Positions 19,117 through 26,130 of a DNA stretch of 38,945 nucleotides are shown here, in pieces. The translations under genes and the position numbers were made by a program. The notes beneath the pieces are model-generated. The model was not told the DNA's origin. It saw nothing but the letters and a program-made list of their open reading frames with translations, and did no database searches. Position 1 is the first letter of the stretch; every line of letters begins with the position of its first letter. Origin of the DNA: an uncultured Streptococcus sp. (GTDB taxonomy: Bacteria; Bacillota; Bacilli; Lactobacillales; Streptococcaceae); contig CAKPXD010000003.1 of assembly GCA_934201655.1 (NCBI GenBank), positions 1 to 38,945 on the forward strand. The letters are read 5' to 3'.

Positions 19117-19188
19117 TAGTCCGTACGGGATTCGAACCCGTGTTACCGCCGTGAAAAGGCGGTGTCTTAACCCCTTGACCAACGGACC
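19117..19188 (-). tRNA. tRNA-Glu (anticodon TTC)
   Basis: A 72-base cloverleaf with acceptor GGTCCGT/ACGGACT (G1-U72 wobble), anticodon loop CTTTTCA and T-loop GGTTCGAATCC. It is downstream of comE, the placement known for streptococcal com loci. The visible 37 bases of the tRNA-Glu at the right edge of the window are identical. Confidence 0.96.
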
Positions 19189-19211
19189 ATCTATCTGTAG
19201 CAGATATAACC

Positions 19212-19239
19212 ATTATATCAATTTCTTACTAATTGTCAA
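19212..19239 (-). promoter_or_regulatory. tRNA-Glu/Asn promoter
   Basis: Minus strand TTGACA (19239-19234), a 16-base spacer, TATAAT (19217-19212): both hexamers are consensus. It starts right after the comE stop codon, so the tRNAs need not depend on comCDE transcription. A short hairpin ATCTG-CTA-CAGAT lies in the leader. Confidence 0.85.
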
Positions 19240-19992
19240 TCACTTTTTAGATTTTTTCTCCAGAATATCTCTTAATTTCCGTACCTTTAGACGGGTAATT
19301 GGACAACGATGATCCTCATAAAAAACCACTTCTAAATTTTTTCGATCAATTTCCTTAATATTTCCTACATTGACAAGAAATGATTTATGAGCAGAATAAA
19401 ATCTTTGAGTATCTTTATCTTTTTCTTGAATATCCGCCATAGTACCATAAAATTCTTTGGCAAAATTCTTACCAATAATCCTTAATTTATGAGATACTCC
19501 TGTTGTTTCAATATATAAAATATCATGGTAGGGAATTTTCAAATCATTTCCCTTGTAATTATAGTCAAAATAATCCACAACATCTTTATTTTCAAGCAGC
19601 ATACTTTTGGTATATAAGATACTCTGTTCGATACGTTTTTTAAATAATTCATCATTGATATCTTTATCAACAAAATCCAAGGCTGATACTTGATATTTGT
19701 AAGTTAAGGTAGCAAATTCTGATCTACTAGTGATAAATACGATAATTGCATAGGGATTGTGGCGACGAATAAACTGTGCTACCTCAAATCCTTTTTTCTC
19801 AACGCCATGAATATCAATATCTAGAAAATAAAGCTGGTTTACTTCATCATTTTCGATATATTCCTTAAATTCTCGTTCTTTACCAGTTGTTTTATAAGAA
19901 ATAGGAATATTCAATTCCTTTGAAATTTCATCCAAGGTTCTTTCTAATCTGACTTGATGTTGAATAACATCTTCTAAAATTAATACTTTCAT
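19240..19992 (-). CDS. comE: Competence response regulator ComE
   Basis: A 250-aa response regulator of the AlgR/AgrA/LytR family. Receiver domain: residues 1-about 125 with acidic E7-D8 and phospho-acceptor Asp58 in FLDID. LytTR DNA-binding domain: about 140-250 (YIETTGVSHKLRIIG, HKSFLVNVGNIKEIDRKN). Phosphorylated by ComD, it activates comCDE and, in pneumococcus, comX and comAB through paired direct repeats such as the one upstream of comC. Its start overlaps the comD stop (ATGA). Confidence 0.96.
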   Translation of the reverse strand: MKVLILEDVIQHQVRLERTLDEISKELNIPISYKTTGKEREFKEYIENDEVNQLYFLDIDIHGVEKKGFEVAQFIRRHNPYAIIVFITSRSEFATLTYKYQVSALDFVDKDINDELFKKRIEQSILYTKSMLLENKDVVDYFDYNYKGNDLKIPYHDILYIETTGVSHKLRIIGKNFAKEFYGTMADIQEKDKDTQRFYSAHKSFLVNVGNIKEIDRKNLEVVFYEDHRCPITRLKVRKLRDILEKKSKK

Positions 19993-21311
19993 TCAAACTC
20001 TCTCTTAAATCTAATAATCTGTCTAAACTTACTATCTTCCATCTCTGTCTCTAAAATGATATTTTCATACTTATCCAAAATCTCTTTGACATTATTAAGA
20101 CCAATTCCTCTATTTCTACCTTTAGTAGAAAAACCTAGTTCAAACAAGTCTTCTGAAGGCGTCATAGTAATTTTACACGAATTTTGAATCACGATAACTG
20201 TTTCTAAATCCATCTTAATCACTGCAACCTCCATTTGTTTCGAGTAACTTTCTGCAGCACCTTCGACAGCGTTGTTCAATAATACACTCATAATACGCAC
20301 AAGATCAAGTAAATCAATTGACAACCTTGTGATAATATCCTTTACTTCTAGTGTAAACTCTACGTCCTTATTTCTTGCATATACAATGGATTGTGCAATT
20401 AAACTTCGTAAAGCTGAATCTTCTATATTGTTTAAATCAAAGTATGTATACTTATCTGAACGTAATTTTTGATTAGCTTTGACTAGAACTTCATTGTAAA
20501 CTCTGTCAATTTCCTGTAAATCTCCACTGTCAATAGCCATTTGCATACTGACAAGCATCCCTGCATAATCATGACGAAATCCACGGATTTCATTATACAA
20601 ACCCACAATTTCATCTGTATAAGTCTGTAAATGTTCTTGTTCAAATTTTTTCTGTTTTAGGGCTATTTCTTTTTCAACTCGCACCTTATAAGAATTCATA
20701 GCGAAGAAGATTAGTAGTAAACAAATAAAGACAATTGTTGCTAAAATACTACCAAAGCTATTAAAATGTGCATGAGTACTTACCATATCTGAAATGAATG
20801 ATAGAATATGTAAAGTAAAGAAACCAAGTATAACTTTTTTTAAAAATGGATAGAGGTAATCTTTGTCAAAATAATGAAGTTCAAGGTGAAAATAAGTAAT
20901 AATTTCTTTTATTACAAAATAAGTCAGCAATAAAACTACTACAAAAAAGAGAGCTTCATATTTTGTTACAAAAGAATCACCTGTTATAGAGGATATGATT
21001 ACTGCTATAAAAGTATGAGTACTATGATATAGTAAAGACAATAGTAGACTGATAAAAATAGCCTTGTACTTATTATACTTTTTTACCCCTATTAGATAGA
21101 CATATATAATAAAGGGAAACATGAATTTTTCTAAACCTAACCCATGTAAAAAAACAAAATAAAAGAAAATTTCAACTACGGACTGCAATATAAAAATCCA
21201 ACATATGAATAGAAATCTTTCTTTTTTTGTTGCTCTACAAATTAGTTTATAGCTATTTATTAGAATAAAAATATGAAGAATAACTATGAATATTTTTAAT
21301 AAATCCATCAT
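19989..21311 (-). CDS. comD: Competence pheromone receptor histidine kinase ComD
   Basis: A 440-aa HPK10-type kinase. Six to seven hydrophobic helices fill residues 1-about 205. A dimerisation segment with His247 follows in GFRHDYAGM. The ATP domain has LLNNAVEGA as N-box and GRNRGIGLNNV as the glycine-rich box. It senses the CSP encoded by comC and phosphorylates ComE. Compared with the pneumococcal protein as I recall it, the kinase half is nearly the same but the first third is strongly different, the expected pattern for a different pherotype. The ATG at 21308 is an equally good start. It lies 18 bases after comC. Confidence 0.95.
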   Translation of the reverse strand: MMDLLKIFIVILHIFILINSYKLICRATKKERFLFICWIFILQSVVEIFFYFVFLHGLGLEKFMFPFIIYVYLIGVKKYNKYKAIFISLLLSLLYHSTHTFIAVIISSITGDSFVTKYEALFFVVVLLLTYFVIKEIITYFHLELHYFDKDYLYPFLKKVILGFFTLHILSFISDMVSTHAHFNSFGSILATIVFICLLLIFFAMNSYKVRVEKEIALKQKKFEQEHLQTYTDEIVGLYNEIRGFRHDYAGMLVSMQMAIDSGDLQEIDRVYNEVLVKANQKLRSDKYTYFDLNNIEDSALRSLIAQSIVYARNKDVEFTLEVKDIITRLSIDLLDLVRIMSVLLNNAVEGAAESYSKQMEVAVIKMDLETVIVIQNSCKITMTPSEDLFELGFSTKGRNRGIGLNNVKEILDKYENIILETEMEDSKFRQIIRFKREFE

Positions 21312-21329
21312 GTCTCCCTATAATGTTTT

Positions 21330-21455
21330 CTATTTTTTCCTTTTAGGAAAAAGATTAGTAATAAAGTAGGTTAATCTTTTATCCCCACCTTGGATTTCCT
21401 GTAATTCTTTTTCTGTAAGTTTTTTGAACTGCTCTAATTTAACTGTTTTTTCCAT
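21330..21455 (-). CDS. comC: Competence-stimulating peptide precursor ComC
   Basis: A 41-codon gene too short for ordinary gene callers. The leader MEKTVKLEQFKKLTEKELQ runs on to a Gly-Gly cleavage site at residues 23-24. The mature peptide would be DKRLTYFITNLFPKRKK: 17 residues, acidic residue 1, Arg3, hydrophobic middle and basic tail, all classic CSP traits. The double-glycine leader implies export and cleavage by ComAB, which is not in this window. GGAG precedes the ATG by 8 bases. From memory the closest class is the S. oralis-type DKRLPYFFKHLFSNRTK, not pneumococcal CSP-1 or CSP-2; the exact sequence is one I do not recognise. Confidence 0.93.
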   Translation of the reverse strand: MEKTVKLEQFKKLTEKELQEIQGGDKRLTYFITNLFPKRKK

Positions 21456-21504
21456 ATTAAATTCTCCTTTATTGTTTTTTTCTTGTAAATTAACTTACAA
21501 GCTT

Positions 21505-21571
21505 ATTATACAAAACGGAGTCTGTTTTAAAACATTTCATTCTCAACTGCACATTTTTGTACCTGAACTGT
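21505..21571 (-). promoter_or_regulatory. comCDE promoter with ComE-binding direct repeat
   Basis: Minus strand ACAGTTCAG (21571-21563), 12 bases, GCAGTTGAG (21550-21542): the ComE box arrangement of two 9-bp repeats with N12 spacing known from pneumococcal comC. TATAAT (21510-21505) is the -10. Basal plus autoinduced transcription of comCDE is expected. Confidence 0.88.
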
Positions 21572-21581
21572 CAATTTTTAC

Positions 21582-21607
21582 AAAAAACGCTGGGTTTCCC
21601 CAGCGTT
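21582..21607 (-). terminator. tRNA-Arg terminator
   Basis: Minus strand stem AACGCTGGG/CCCAGCGTT with a 4-base loop and a T-run. It lies between tRNA-Arg and the comC promoter and insulates comCDE from read-through. Confidence 0.88.
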
Positions 21608-21619
21608 AAATCTAGTATA

Positions 21620-21693
21620 TGATCCCAGCAGGATTCGAACCTGCGACCGTTCGCTTAGAAGGCGAATGCTCTATCCAGCTGAGCTATGAGACC
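21620..21693 (-). tRNA. tRNA-Arg (anticodon TCT)
   Basis: A 74-base cloverleaf with acceptor GGTCTCA/TGGGATC, anticodon stem-loop TCGCCTTCTAAGCGA and T-arm GCAGGTTCGAATCCTGC. Discriminator A; CCA not encoded. It is upstream of comC, as in other mitis-group streptococci. Confidence 0.96.
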
Positions 21694-21734
21694 TAACTAG
21701 TTTATCTTATCAAAATAATCGAGAATAGTCAATC

Positions 21735-22214
21735 CTATTTATGATAAGGAGAACCTTGTTGGATAGTAAAGGCTCGGTATATCTGTTCTACAAGAACTAG
21801 ACGCATTAATTGATGTGGAAGTGTTAAACGGCCAAAACTTACTGATAGGTTAGCTCGTTTTTTCACTTCATTGGATAATCCTAAACTTCCACCGATAACA
21901 AAGGTTAAGGTTGAATAACCATTTATAGAAGCTTGTTCTAATTGGCTACTAAATTCTTCAGAAGATAATGTCTTCCCTTCAATAGCCAAAACAACAACAA
22001 ATTCTCTATCCCCAATTTTGGAAAGGATTCGATTTCCTTCTAAATTCAAGATTTTTTCATTTTCTGAATCGCTGGCACGATCTGGTGTCTTTTCATCAGC
22101 TAATTCAATCATTTCTACAGCAGCAAATCGTGATATTCTTTTAGAATATTCTGCAATTCCATCTTTGAGATACTTTTCTTTTAGTTTTCCAACTGTTACA
22201 ATTTTTATTTTCAT
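21735..22214 (-). CDS. rlmH: 23S rRNA (pseudouridine1915-N3)-methyltransferase RlmH
   Basis: A 159-aa SPOUT methyltransferase that modifies pseudouridine 1915 in helix 69 of 23S rRNA, on assembled 70S ribosomes. Conserved features are the start [20 protein letters not shown], the knot segments [10 protein letters not shown] and [19 protein letters not shown], and the C-terminal GSPYHK. No Shine-Dalgarno sequence precedes the ATG. The best -10 ends exactly 7 bases before the A of ATG, so the mRNA may be leaderless. It lies beside the origin, divergent from htrA. Confidence 0.95.
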   Translation of the reverse strand: MKIKIVTVGKLKEKYLKDGIAEYSKRISRFAAVEMIELADEKTPDRASDSENEKILNLEGNRILSKIGDREFVVVLAIEGKTLSSEEFSSQLEQASINGYSTLTFVIGGSLGLSNEVKKRANLSVSFGRLTLPHQLMRLVLVEQIYRAFTIQQGSPYHK

Positions 22215-22220
22215 GCTTCT

Positions 22221-22229
22221 ATTTTACCA
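22221..22229 (-). promoter_or_regulatory. rlmH promoter (possibly giving a leaderless mRNA)
   Basis: Minus strand TGG-TAAAAT (22229-22221), an extended -10. Seven bases downstream falls on 22214, the first base of the rlmH start codon. DnaA-box-like sequences lie just upstream. Confidence 0.6.
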
Positions 22230-22239
22230 TAATCGTGTT

Positions 22240-22314
22240 CTATTCACATCTTATTCACAAATGAAAAAGGTGAAAAAACATAATAAATTCACAAATTTTC
22301 AACAATTATCCACA
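22240..22314. other. DnaA-box cluster between rlmH and htrA
   Basis: Perfect TTATCCACA at 22306-22314, TTATTCACA at 22251-22259 (fits TTATNCACA) and a one-mismatch CTATTCACA at 22240-22248, all on the plus strand. The stretch is very A+T rich. It could be an outlying part of oriC or a DnaA titration/regulation site. Confidence 0.75.
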
Positions 22315-22335
22315 GATTGTTGAAAACTTAAGTTT

Positions 22336-22368
22336 TTTAAGTTAGAATTAAGTTAATAATCTTATACT
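22336..22368 (+). promoter_or_regulatory. htrA promoter with CiaR-type repeat
   Basis: TTTAAG (22336-22341), 5 bases, ATTAAG (22347-22352) matches the CiaR direct repeat TTTAAG-N5-TTTAAG with one mismatch. A further CTTAAG is at 22327-22332. TATACT (22363-22368) is the -10. CiaRH control of htrA-parB is established in S. pneumoniae; here it is inferred. Confidence 0.78.
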
Positions 22369-22398
22369 TTCACTAATTAATCAAATATGGAGGATTCT

Positions 22399-23583
22399 AT
22401 GAAAAACTTAAACAAGTTTTCAAAAACAATTGGACAACTTTTACTAGTTATTCTTATTAGCTTTTTTAGTGGTCTATTAGGAAGTTTGGCTGTTCTTCAG
22501 TTCAACCAAAAGCAGGGAAGTGGAGAACAAAATAGTGCAGCAGTCACTCAGACTGCTTCGAAAAATGAAAATTCTACCACACAGGCTGTAGATAAAGTTA
22601 AAGATGCAGTTGTATCGATTATCACTTATTCAGAAAACTCTCAAGGTGGTTTTGTTGGAACTGATGATACTGATACAGATTCAAACACTGAACAAATTAA
22701 CAGTGAAGGTTCTGGTGTCATCTATAAAAAAGATGGGGATGATGCTTATCTTGTAACCAACACTCACGTTATTAGTGGAGCTAAAAAAGTTGATATTCGT
22801 CTAGCAGATGGAACAAAAGTACCAGGTGAAATTGTTGGTTCTGATACCTATTCTGATATTGCAGTAGTAAAAATATCTTCAGAAAAGGTCTCTACAGTAG
22901 CTGAGTTTGGTGACTCAAGTCAATTATCTGTTGGGGAAACAGCTATCGCAATCGGTAGTCCTTTGGGTTCAGAATATGCAAATACAGTTACACAAGGTAT
23001 TGTATCAAGCTTGAACAGACACGTTTCTTTGAAATCTGAAGATGGTCAAGCTATTTCAACAAATGCCATCCAAACAGACACAGCTATTAACCCTGGTAAC
23101 TCTGGAGGTCCTTTGATTAATATCCAGGGACAAGTTATCGGTATTACATCAAGTAAAATTGCCTCTAATGGTGGAACATCCGTAGAAGGTCTTGGCTTTG
23201 CTATTCCTGCAAACGATGTTAAGAATATTATCAAACAGTTGGAAAAAGATGGAAAAGTAACGCGACCAGCTCTTGGTATCCACATGATTAATTTGACAAA
23301 CCTTAGCACTGCTGACCTACAAAAATTAAAACTTCCTGACAACGTTACTTCTGGTGTAGCTGTTCGTTCTGTTCAAAAGAACATGCCTGCAAATGGACAT
23401 TTACAACAGTATGATGTTATCACAAAAGTAGATGATACCAAGATTTCATCTACCACTGAATTGCAAAATGCGCTATACAGTCACTCTATTGGAGATGAAA
23501 TAACTGTAACTTATTACCGTAATGGTAAAGAAGAAAAAACTACAATCAAACTAGATAAGAGTACAAGTGATTTAAATCAATAG
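22399..23583 (+). CDS. htrA: Serine protease HtrA (DegP/DO-like)
   Basis: A 394-aa membrane-anchored quality-control protease and chaperone at the outer membrane face and septum. One N-terminal membrane helix (about 12-33) precedes the trypsin-like domain with triad His123 (NTHVIS), Asp153 (YSDIAV) and Ser235 (GNSGGP). A single PDZ domain (about 285-385) follows. An in-frame ATG at 22387 overlaps the GGAGG ribosome site, so 22399 is the start. In pneumococcus HtrA also degrades CSP and so dampens competence, a link to the nearby comCDE. A small hairpin follows the stop codon, then parB. Confidence 0.96.
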   Translation: MKNLNKFSKTIGQLLLVILISFFSGLLGSLAVLQFNQKQGSGEQNSAAVTQTASKNENSTTQAVDKVKDAVVSIITYSENSQGGFVGTDDTDTDSNTEQINSEGSGVIYKKDGDDAYLVTNTHVISGAKKVDIRLADGTKVPGEIVGSDTYSDIAVVKISSEKVSTVAEFGDSSQLSVGETAIAIGSPLGSEYANTVTQGIVSSLNRHVSLKSEDGQAISTNAIQTDTAINPGNSGGPLINIQGQVIGITSSKIASNGGTSVEGLGFAIPANDVKNIIKQLEKDGKVTRPALGIHMINLTNLSTADLQKLKLPDNVTSGVAVRSVQKNMPANGHLQQYDVITKVDDTKISSTTELQNALYSHSIGDEITVTYYRNGKEEKTTIKLDKSTSDLNQ

Positions 23584-23600
23584 TTTACATATTTGTAAAC
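23583..23600. repeat. Small inverted repeat after htrA
   Basis: GTTTACA-TATT-TGTAAAC, overlapping the last base of the htrA stop codon. It has the same TTTACA/TGTAAA arms and 4-base loop as the repeat after recF. Confidence 0.5.
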
Positions 23601-23639
23601 CTACTTTACAGAATATCAAAGATATGATACTGTAGAGAT

Positions 23640-24401
23640 ATGGAAGAACTCAAACTAATTCGTATCAGTGATATTCAAAAAAATCCCTATCAACCTCGTA
23701 AAGAATTCTCAAAAGAAAAAATTCAAGAACTTGCCCAATCTATTAAAGAAAATGGTTTAATTCAACCCATTATTGTCCGTCAATCTCCAGTTATCGGATA
23801 TGAAATTCTAGCTGGAGAAAGACGGTATCGGGCATCTATAGAAGCTGGGCTATCAGAAGTTCCTGTAATCATCAAAAAATTATCTGATCAGGATATGATG
23901 GTTCACTCAATCATTGAAAATTTACAACGAGAAGACTTAAATCCGATTGAAGAAGCAAAAGCTTATCAATCTTTAATTGATAAAGGATATACTCATGCAG
24001 ACATTGCTGAAAAAATGGGGAAATCACGTCCCTATATTACCAATCTTGTTCGATTGCTAACGCTCCCTAATTTTATTTTAAAAGAAGTAGAAACTGGAAA
24101 ATTGTCTCAAGCACATGCTAGACTTCTAATCCAACTACCTTTGAAAGAACAAAAAAATTTACTCAATCGCATTCAGAAAGAGGATTTATCAGTTCGGCAG
24201 GTGGAACATCTACTTAAAGAAGAAAAAAATAAGAAGAAAAGCAAAGAAAAAGATCACTTTATCAAAGAAGAAGAAGAAAATTTGAAAAAATTGTTGGGAT
24301 TAGATGTCCAAATCATCCTTCAAAAAAAAGAGGCAGGAAAAATAACTATCTCTTTTCATAATCAAGAAGAATACCAACGTTTTATTAACAGCCTGAAATA
24401 A
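23640..24401 (+). CDS. parB: Chromosome-partitioning protein ParB (Spo0J)
   Basis: A 253-aa CTPase DNA clamp. N-terminal ParB domain with GERRYRA at residues 59-65 and ENLQREDLNPIEEA, then the helix-turn-helix (YTHADIAEKMGKSRPYITNLVRLL, about 116-139), a charged linker and the C-terminal dimer domain. It loads at parS and recruits SMC to the origin. No ParA gene is adjacent, as is normal in streptococci. The start has only a weak ribosome site; a TATGAT (23623-23628) could give a very short leader, but read-through from htrA is more likely. Confidence 0.95.
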   Translation: MEELKLIRISDIQKNPYQPRKEFSKEKIQELAQSIKENGLIQPIIVRQSPVIGYEILAGERRYRASIEAGLSEVPVIIKKLSDQDMMVHSIIENLQREDLNPIEEAKAYQSLIDKGYTHADIAEKMGKSRPYITNLVRLLTLPNFILKEVETGKLSQAHARLLIQLPLKEQKNLLNRIQKEDLSVRQVEHLLKEEKNKKKSKEKDHFIKEEEENLKKLLGLDVQIILQKKEAGKITISFHNQEEYQRFINSLK

Positions 24402-24420
24402 GGCTGTTATTTTATTTTTC
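24386..24420 (+). terminator. parB terminator
   Basis: Stem TAACAGCC/GGCTGTTA (24386-24393 with 24402-24409) followed by a T-rich tract. The left arm lies inside the last codons of parB. Confidence 0.85.
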
Positions 24421-24433
24421 TAAACTCACATAC

Positions 24434-24549
24434 TTATCCACTGGATTAGTATAGAAAAAGTCTATTAAATCAAAATCTAGACCTTTTATCCACAACTTGT
24501 GGATAAATCTTTTAAACATTGTGGATTGTTTTTCACAAGTTGTGGAAAA
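24434..24549. other. oriC DnaA-box cluster upstream of dnaA
   Basis: Perfect boxes TTATCCACA at 24486-24494 (plus) and 24498-24506 (minus) form an inverted pair separated by 3 bases. A weaker inverted pair of the same geometry is at 24529-24537 and 24541-24549 (TTTTTCACA and TGTGGAAAA). A one-mismatch box TTATCCACT is at 24434-24442. The cluster overlaps the upstream side of the dnaA promoter, so DnaA should also control its own gene. Confidence 0.88.
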
Positions 24550-24562
24550 ATTGCTTGCTATG

Positions 24563-24571
24563 TGATAAAAT
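24563..24571 (+). promoter_or_regulatory. dnaA promoter
   Basis: TGA-TAAAAT (24563-24571), an extended -10 about 40 bases before the start codon. A DnaA-box-like sequence ends 14 bases upstream, consistent with DnaA autoregulation. Confidence 0.6.
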
Positions 24572-24613
24572 AGTGTTTAAGATTACACCATTTAGAAAAG
24601 GAGGAGTTTGTTG

Positions 24614-25972
24614 TTGAAAGAAAAACAATTTTGGAATCAGATTTTAGAATTAGCTAAAGAGAGATTGACACGATCAATGTTTGATTTTTACGCAACACCT
24701 GCTGAATTAATAAAGGTTGAGGAAAATGTAGCTACCATATTTTTGCCAAGATCTGAAATGGAAATGGTTTGGAGTACAAAACTCAATGATATTATTGTAG
24801 CTGTCGGTTTTCAAATCTATGACACTGAAATAAAAGCTCAATATGTATTGACTAAAGAAGATTCTAATACCTCCGATATAGCAAGCAATGTTGAAAACAG
24901 TAATCATCAACAGGAAGAAATTAAAAAATCTATACCCTATTCAGAAACAGGATTAAGAGACATCTATACTTTTGATAATTTTATCCAAGGTGATGGAAAT
25001 ATTTGGGCTAAGTCTGCTGCTTTAGCCGTCTCGGAAGATCCTGGACTAACTTATAATCCTCTGTTTATATATGGAGGACCTGGTCTAGGGAAAACTCACT
25101 TGCTCAATGCTTTGGGGAATGAAATACTCAAAAAAAATCCTAATGCGCGTGTAAAATATATTCCTGCTGAAAGTTTTATTAATGAATTTTTAGATCATTT
25201 AAGACTCAATGATATGGATAATTTTAAAAAAACCTATCGAAGTCTAGATCTCCTTCTTATTGATGATATTCAATCTCTCAGTGGAAATAAAGTACAAACT
25301 CAGGATGAATTTTTCAATACATTCAACAAACTTCACAGTAATAATAAACAGATTGTTTTAACGAGTGACCGTAGACCAGAACAACTAGAAAATCTACCTG
25401 AACGACTTGTCACGCGCTTCTCATGGGGATTAACAACGGATATTACTCCACCTGATTTCGAAACTCGTATCGCTATCCTAAATAGTAAAACAGAGGATTT
25501 AGATTATCATTTTCAACCTGACACAATCGAATATTTGGCTGGACAGTTTGATTCAAATGTACGTGAATTAGAAGGTGCGCTCAAAGATATTAGTCTCATG
25601 GCTAAAGTTAAGCAAATCAACACTATAACTGTGGATATTGCATCTGAGGCTATACGTGCTCGAAAACAAAGCGTCAGCACCATGATCGTCATTCCGATTG
25701 AAAAAATCCAAGAGGAAGTCGGAAAATTTTATGATGTGAGCGTTAAGGAGATGAAGGGAACTAGACGTGTTCAGAATATTGTTCTAGCTCGCCAAGTTGC
25801 TATGTACCTAGCTAGAGAATTAACTGATAACAGTCTTCCAAAAATCGGAAAAGAATTTGGTGGTAAAGATCATACAACCGTCATTCATGCTCATGCAAAA
25901 ATCAAATCTATGATTGAAACTGATGATAAATTACGTATAGAAATCGAAACCATCAAAAAGAAAATCAAATAA
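24614..25972 (+). CDS. dnaA: Chromosomal replication initiator DnaA
   Basis: A 452-aa AAA+ initiator that binds DnaA boxes and opens oriC. Domain I: residues 1-about 80 ([10 protein letters not shown]). Variable domain II: about 80-115. AAA+ domain with Walker A GPGLGKTH (155-162), Walker B LLLIDDIQ, and VTRFSWGL with the arginine finger. Domain IV ends in [15 protein letters not shown], which reads the box. Three TTG codons in a row (24608, 24611, 24614) could start it. The third has the best distance from AGGAGG and agrees with the family start KEKQFW. Confidence 0.97.
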   Translation: MKEKQFWNQILELAKERLTRSMFDFYATPAELIKVEENVATIFLPRSEMEMVWSTKLNDIIVAVGFQIYDTEIKAQYVLTKEDSNTSDIASNVENSNHQQEEIKKSIPYSETGLRDIYTFDNFIQGDGNIWAKSAALAVSEDPGLTYNPLFIYGGPGLGKTHLLNALGNEILKKNPNARVKYIPAESFINEFLDHLRLNDMDNFKKTYRSLDLLLIDDIQSLSGNKVQTQDEFFNTFNKLHSNNKQIVLTSDRRPEQLENLPERLVTRFSWGLTTDITPPDFETRIAILNSKTEDLDYHFQPDTIEYLAGQFDSNVRELEGALKDISLMAKVKQINTITVDIASEAIRARKQSVSTMIVIPIEKIQEEVGKFYDVSVKEMKGTRRVQNIVLARQVAMYLARELTDNSLPKIGKEFGGKDHTTVIHAHAKIKSMIETDDKLRIEIETIKKKIK

Positions 25973-25974
25973 CT

Positions 25975-25983
25975 TGTGGATAA
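25975..25983 (-). other. DnaA box after dnaA
   Basis: A perfect TGTGGATAA (reverse of TTATCCACA) beginning two bases after the dnaA stop codon. It is the left edge of the dnaA-dnaN intergenic origin element. Confidence 0.85.
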
Positions 25984-26058
25984 GTATTTAAAATTTTACT
26001 GATTTATTAACAAATTTTAAACAAGTATAACTTCTTGATTTTTCTAAACTAAACTTGG

Positions 26059-26095
26059 TTTTCCACAGATTTCACACAGCCTACTATTACTATTA
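26059..26095 (+). other. Putative origin unwinding element: DnaA box plus DnaA-trios
   Basis: TTTTCCACA (26059-26067) and box-like TTTCACACA (26070-26078) are followed by a short GC patch, then CTACTATTACTATTA (26081-26095). The complement reads 3'-GAT GAT AAT GAT AAT-5', five successive DnaA-trios. This box, GC and trio order matches the basal unwinding system described in B. subtilis. An A+T-rich stretch follows up to the dnaN ribosome site. Confidence 0.82.
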
Positions 26096-26130
26096 ACCTT
26101 CTAATAATAAAAATAAATAAAGGAGATTCC

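Noticed and set aside
18915..19154. Open frames running through the tRNA-Asn/Glu region
   Set aside because: They are formed by translating tRNA sequence and have no ribosome site.
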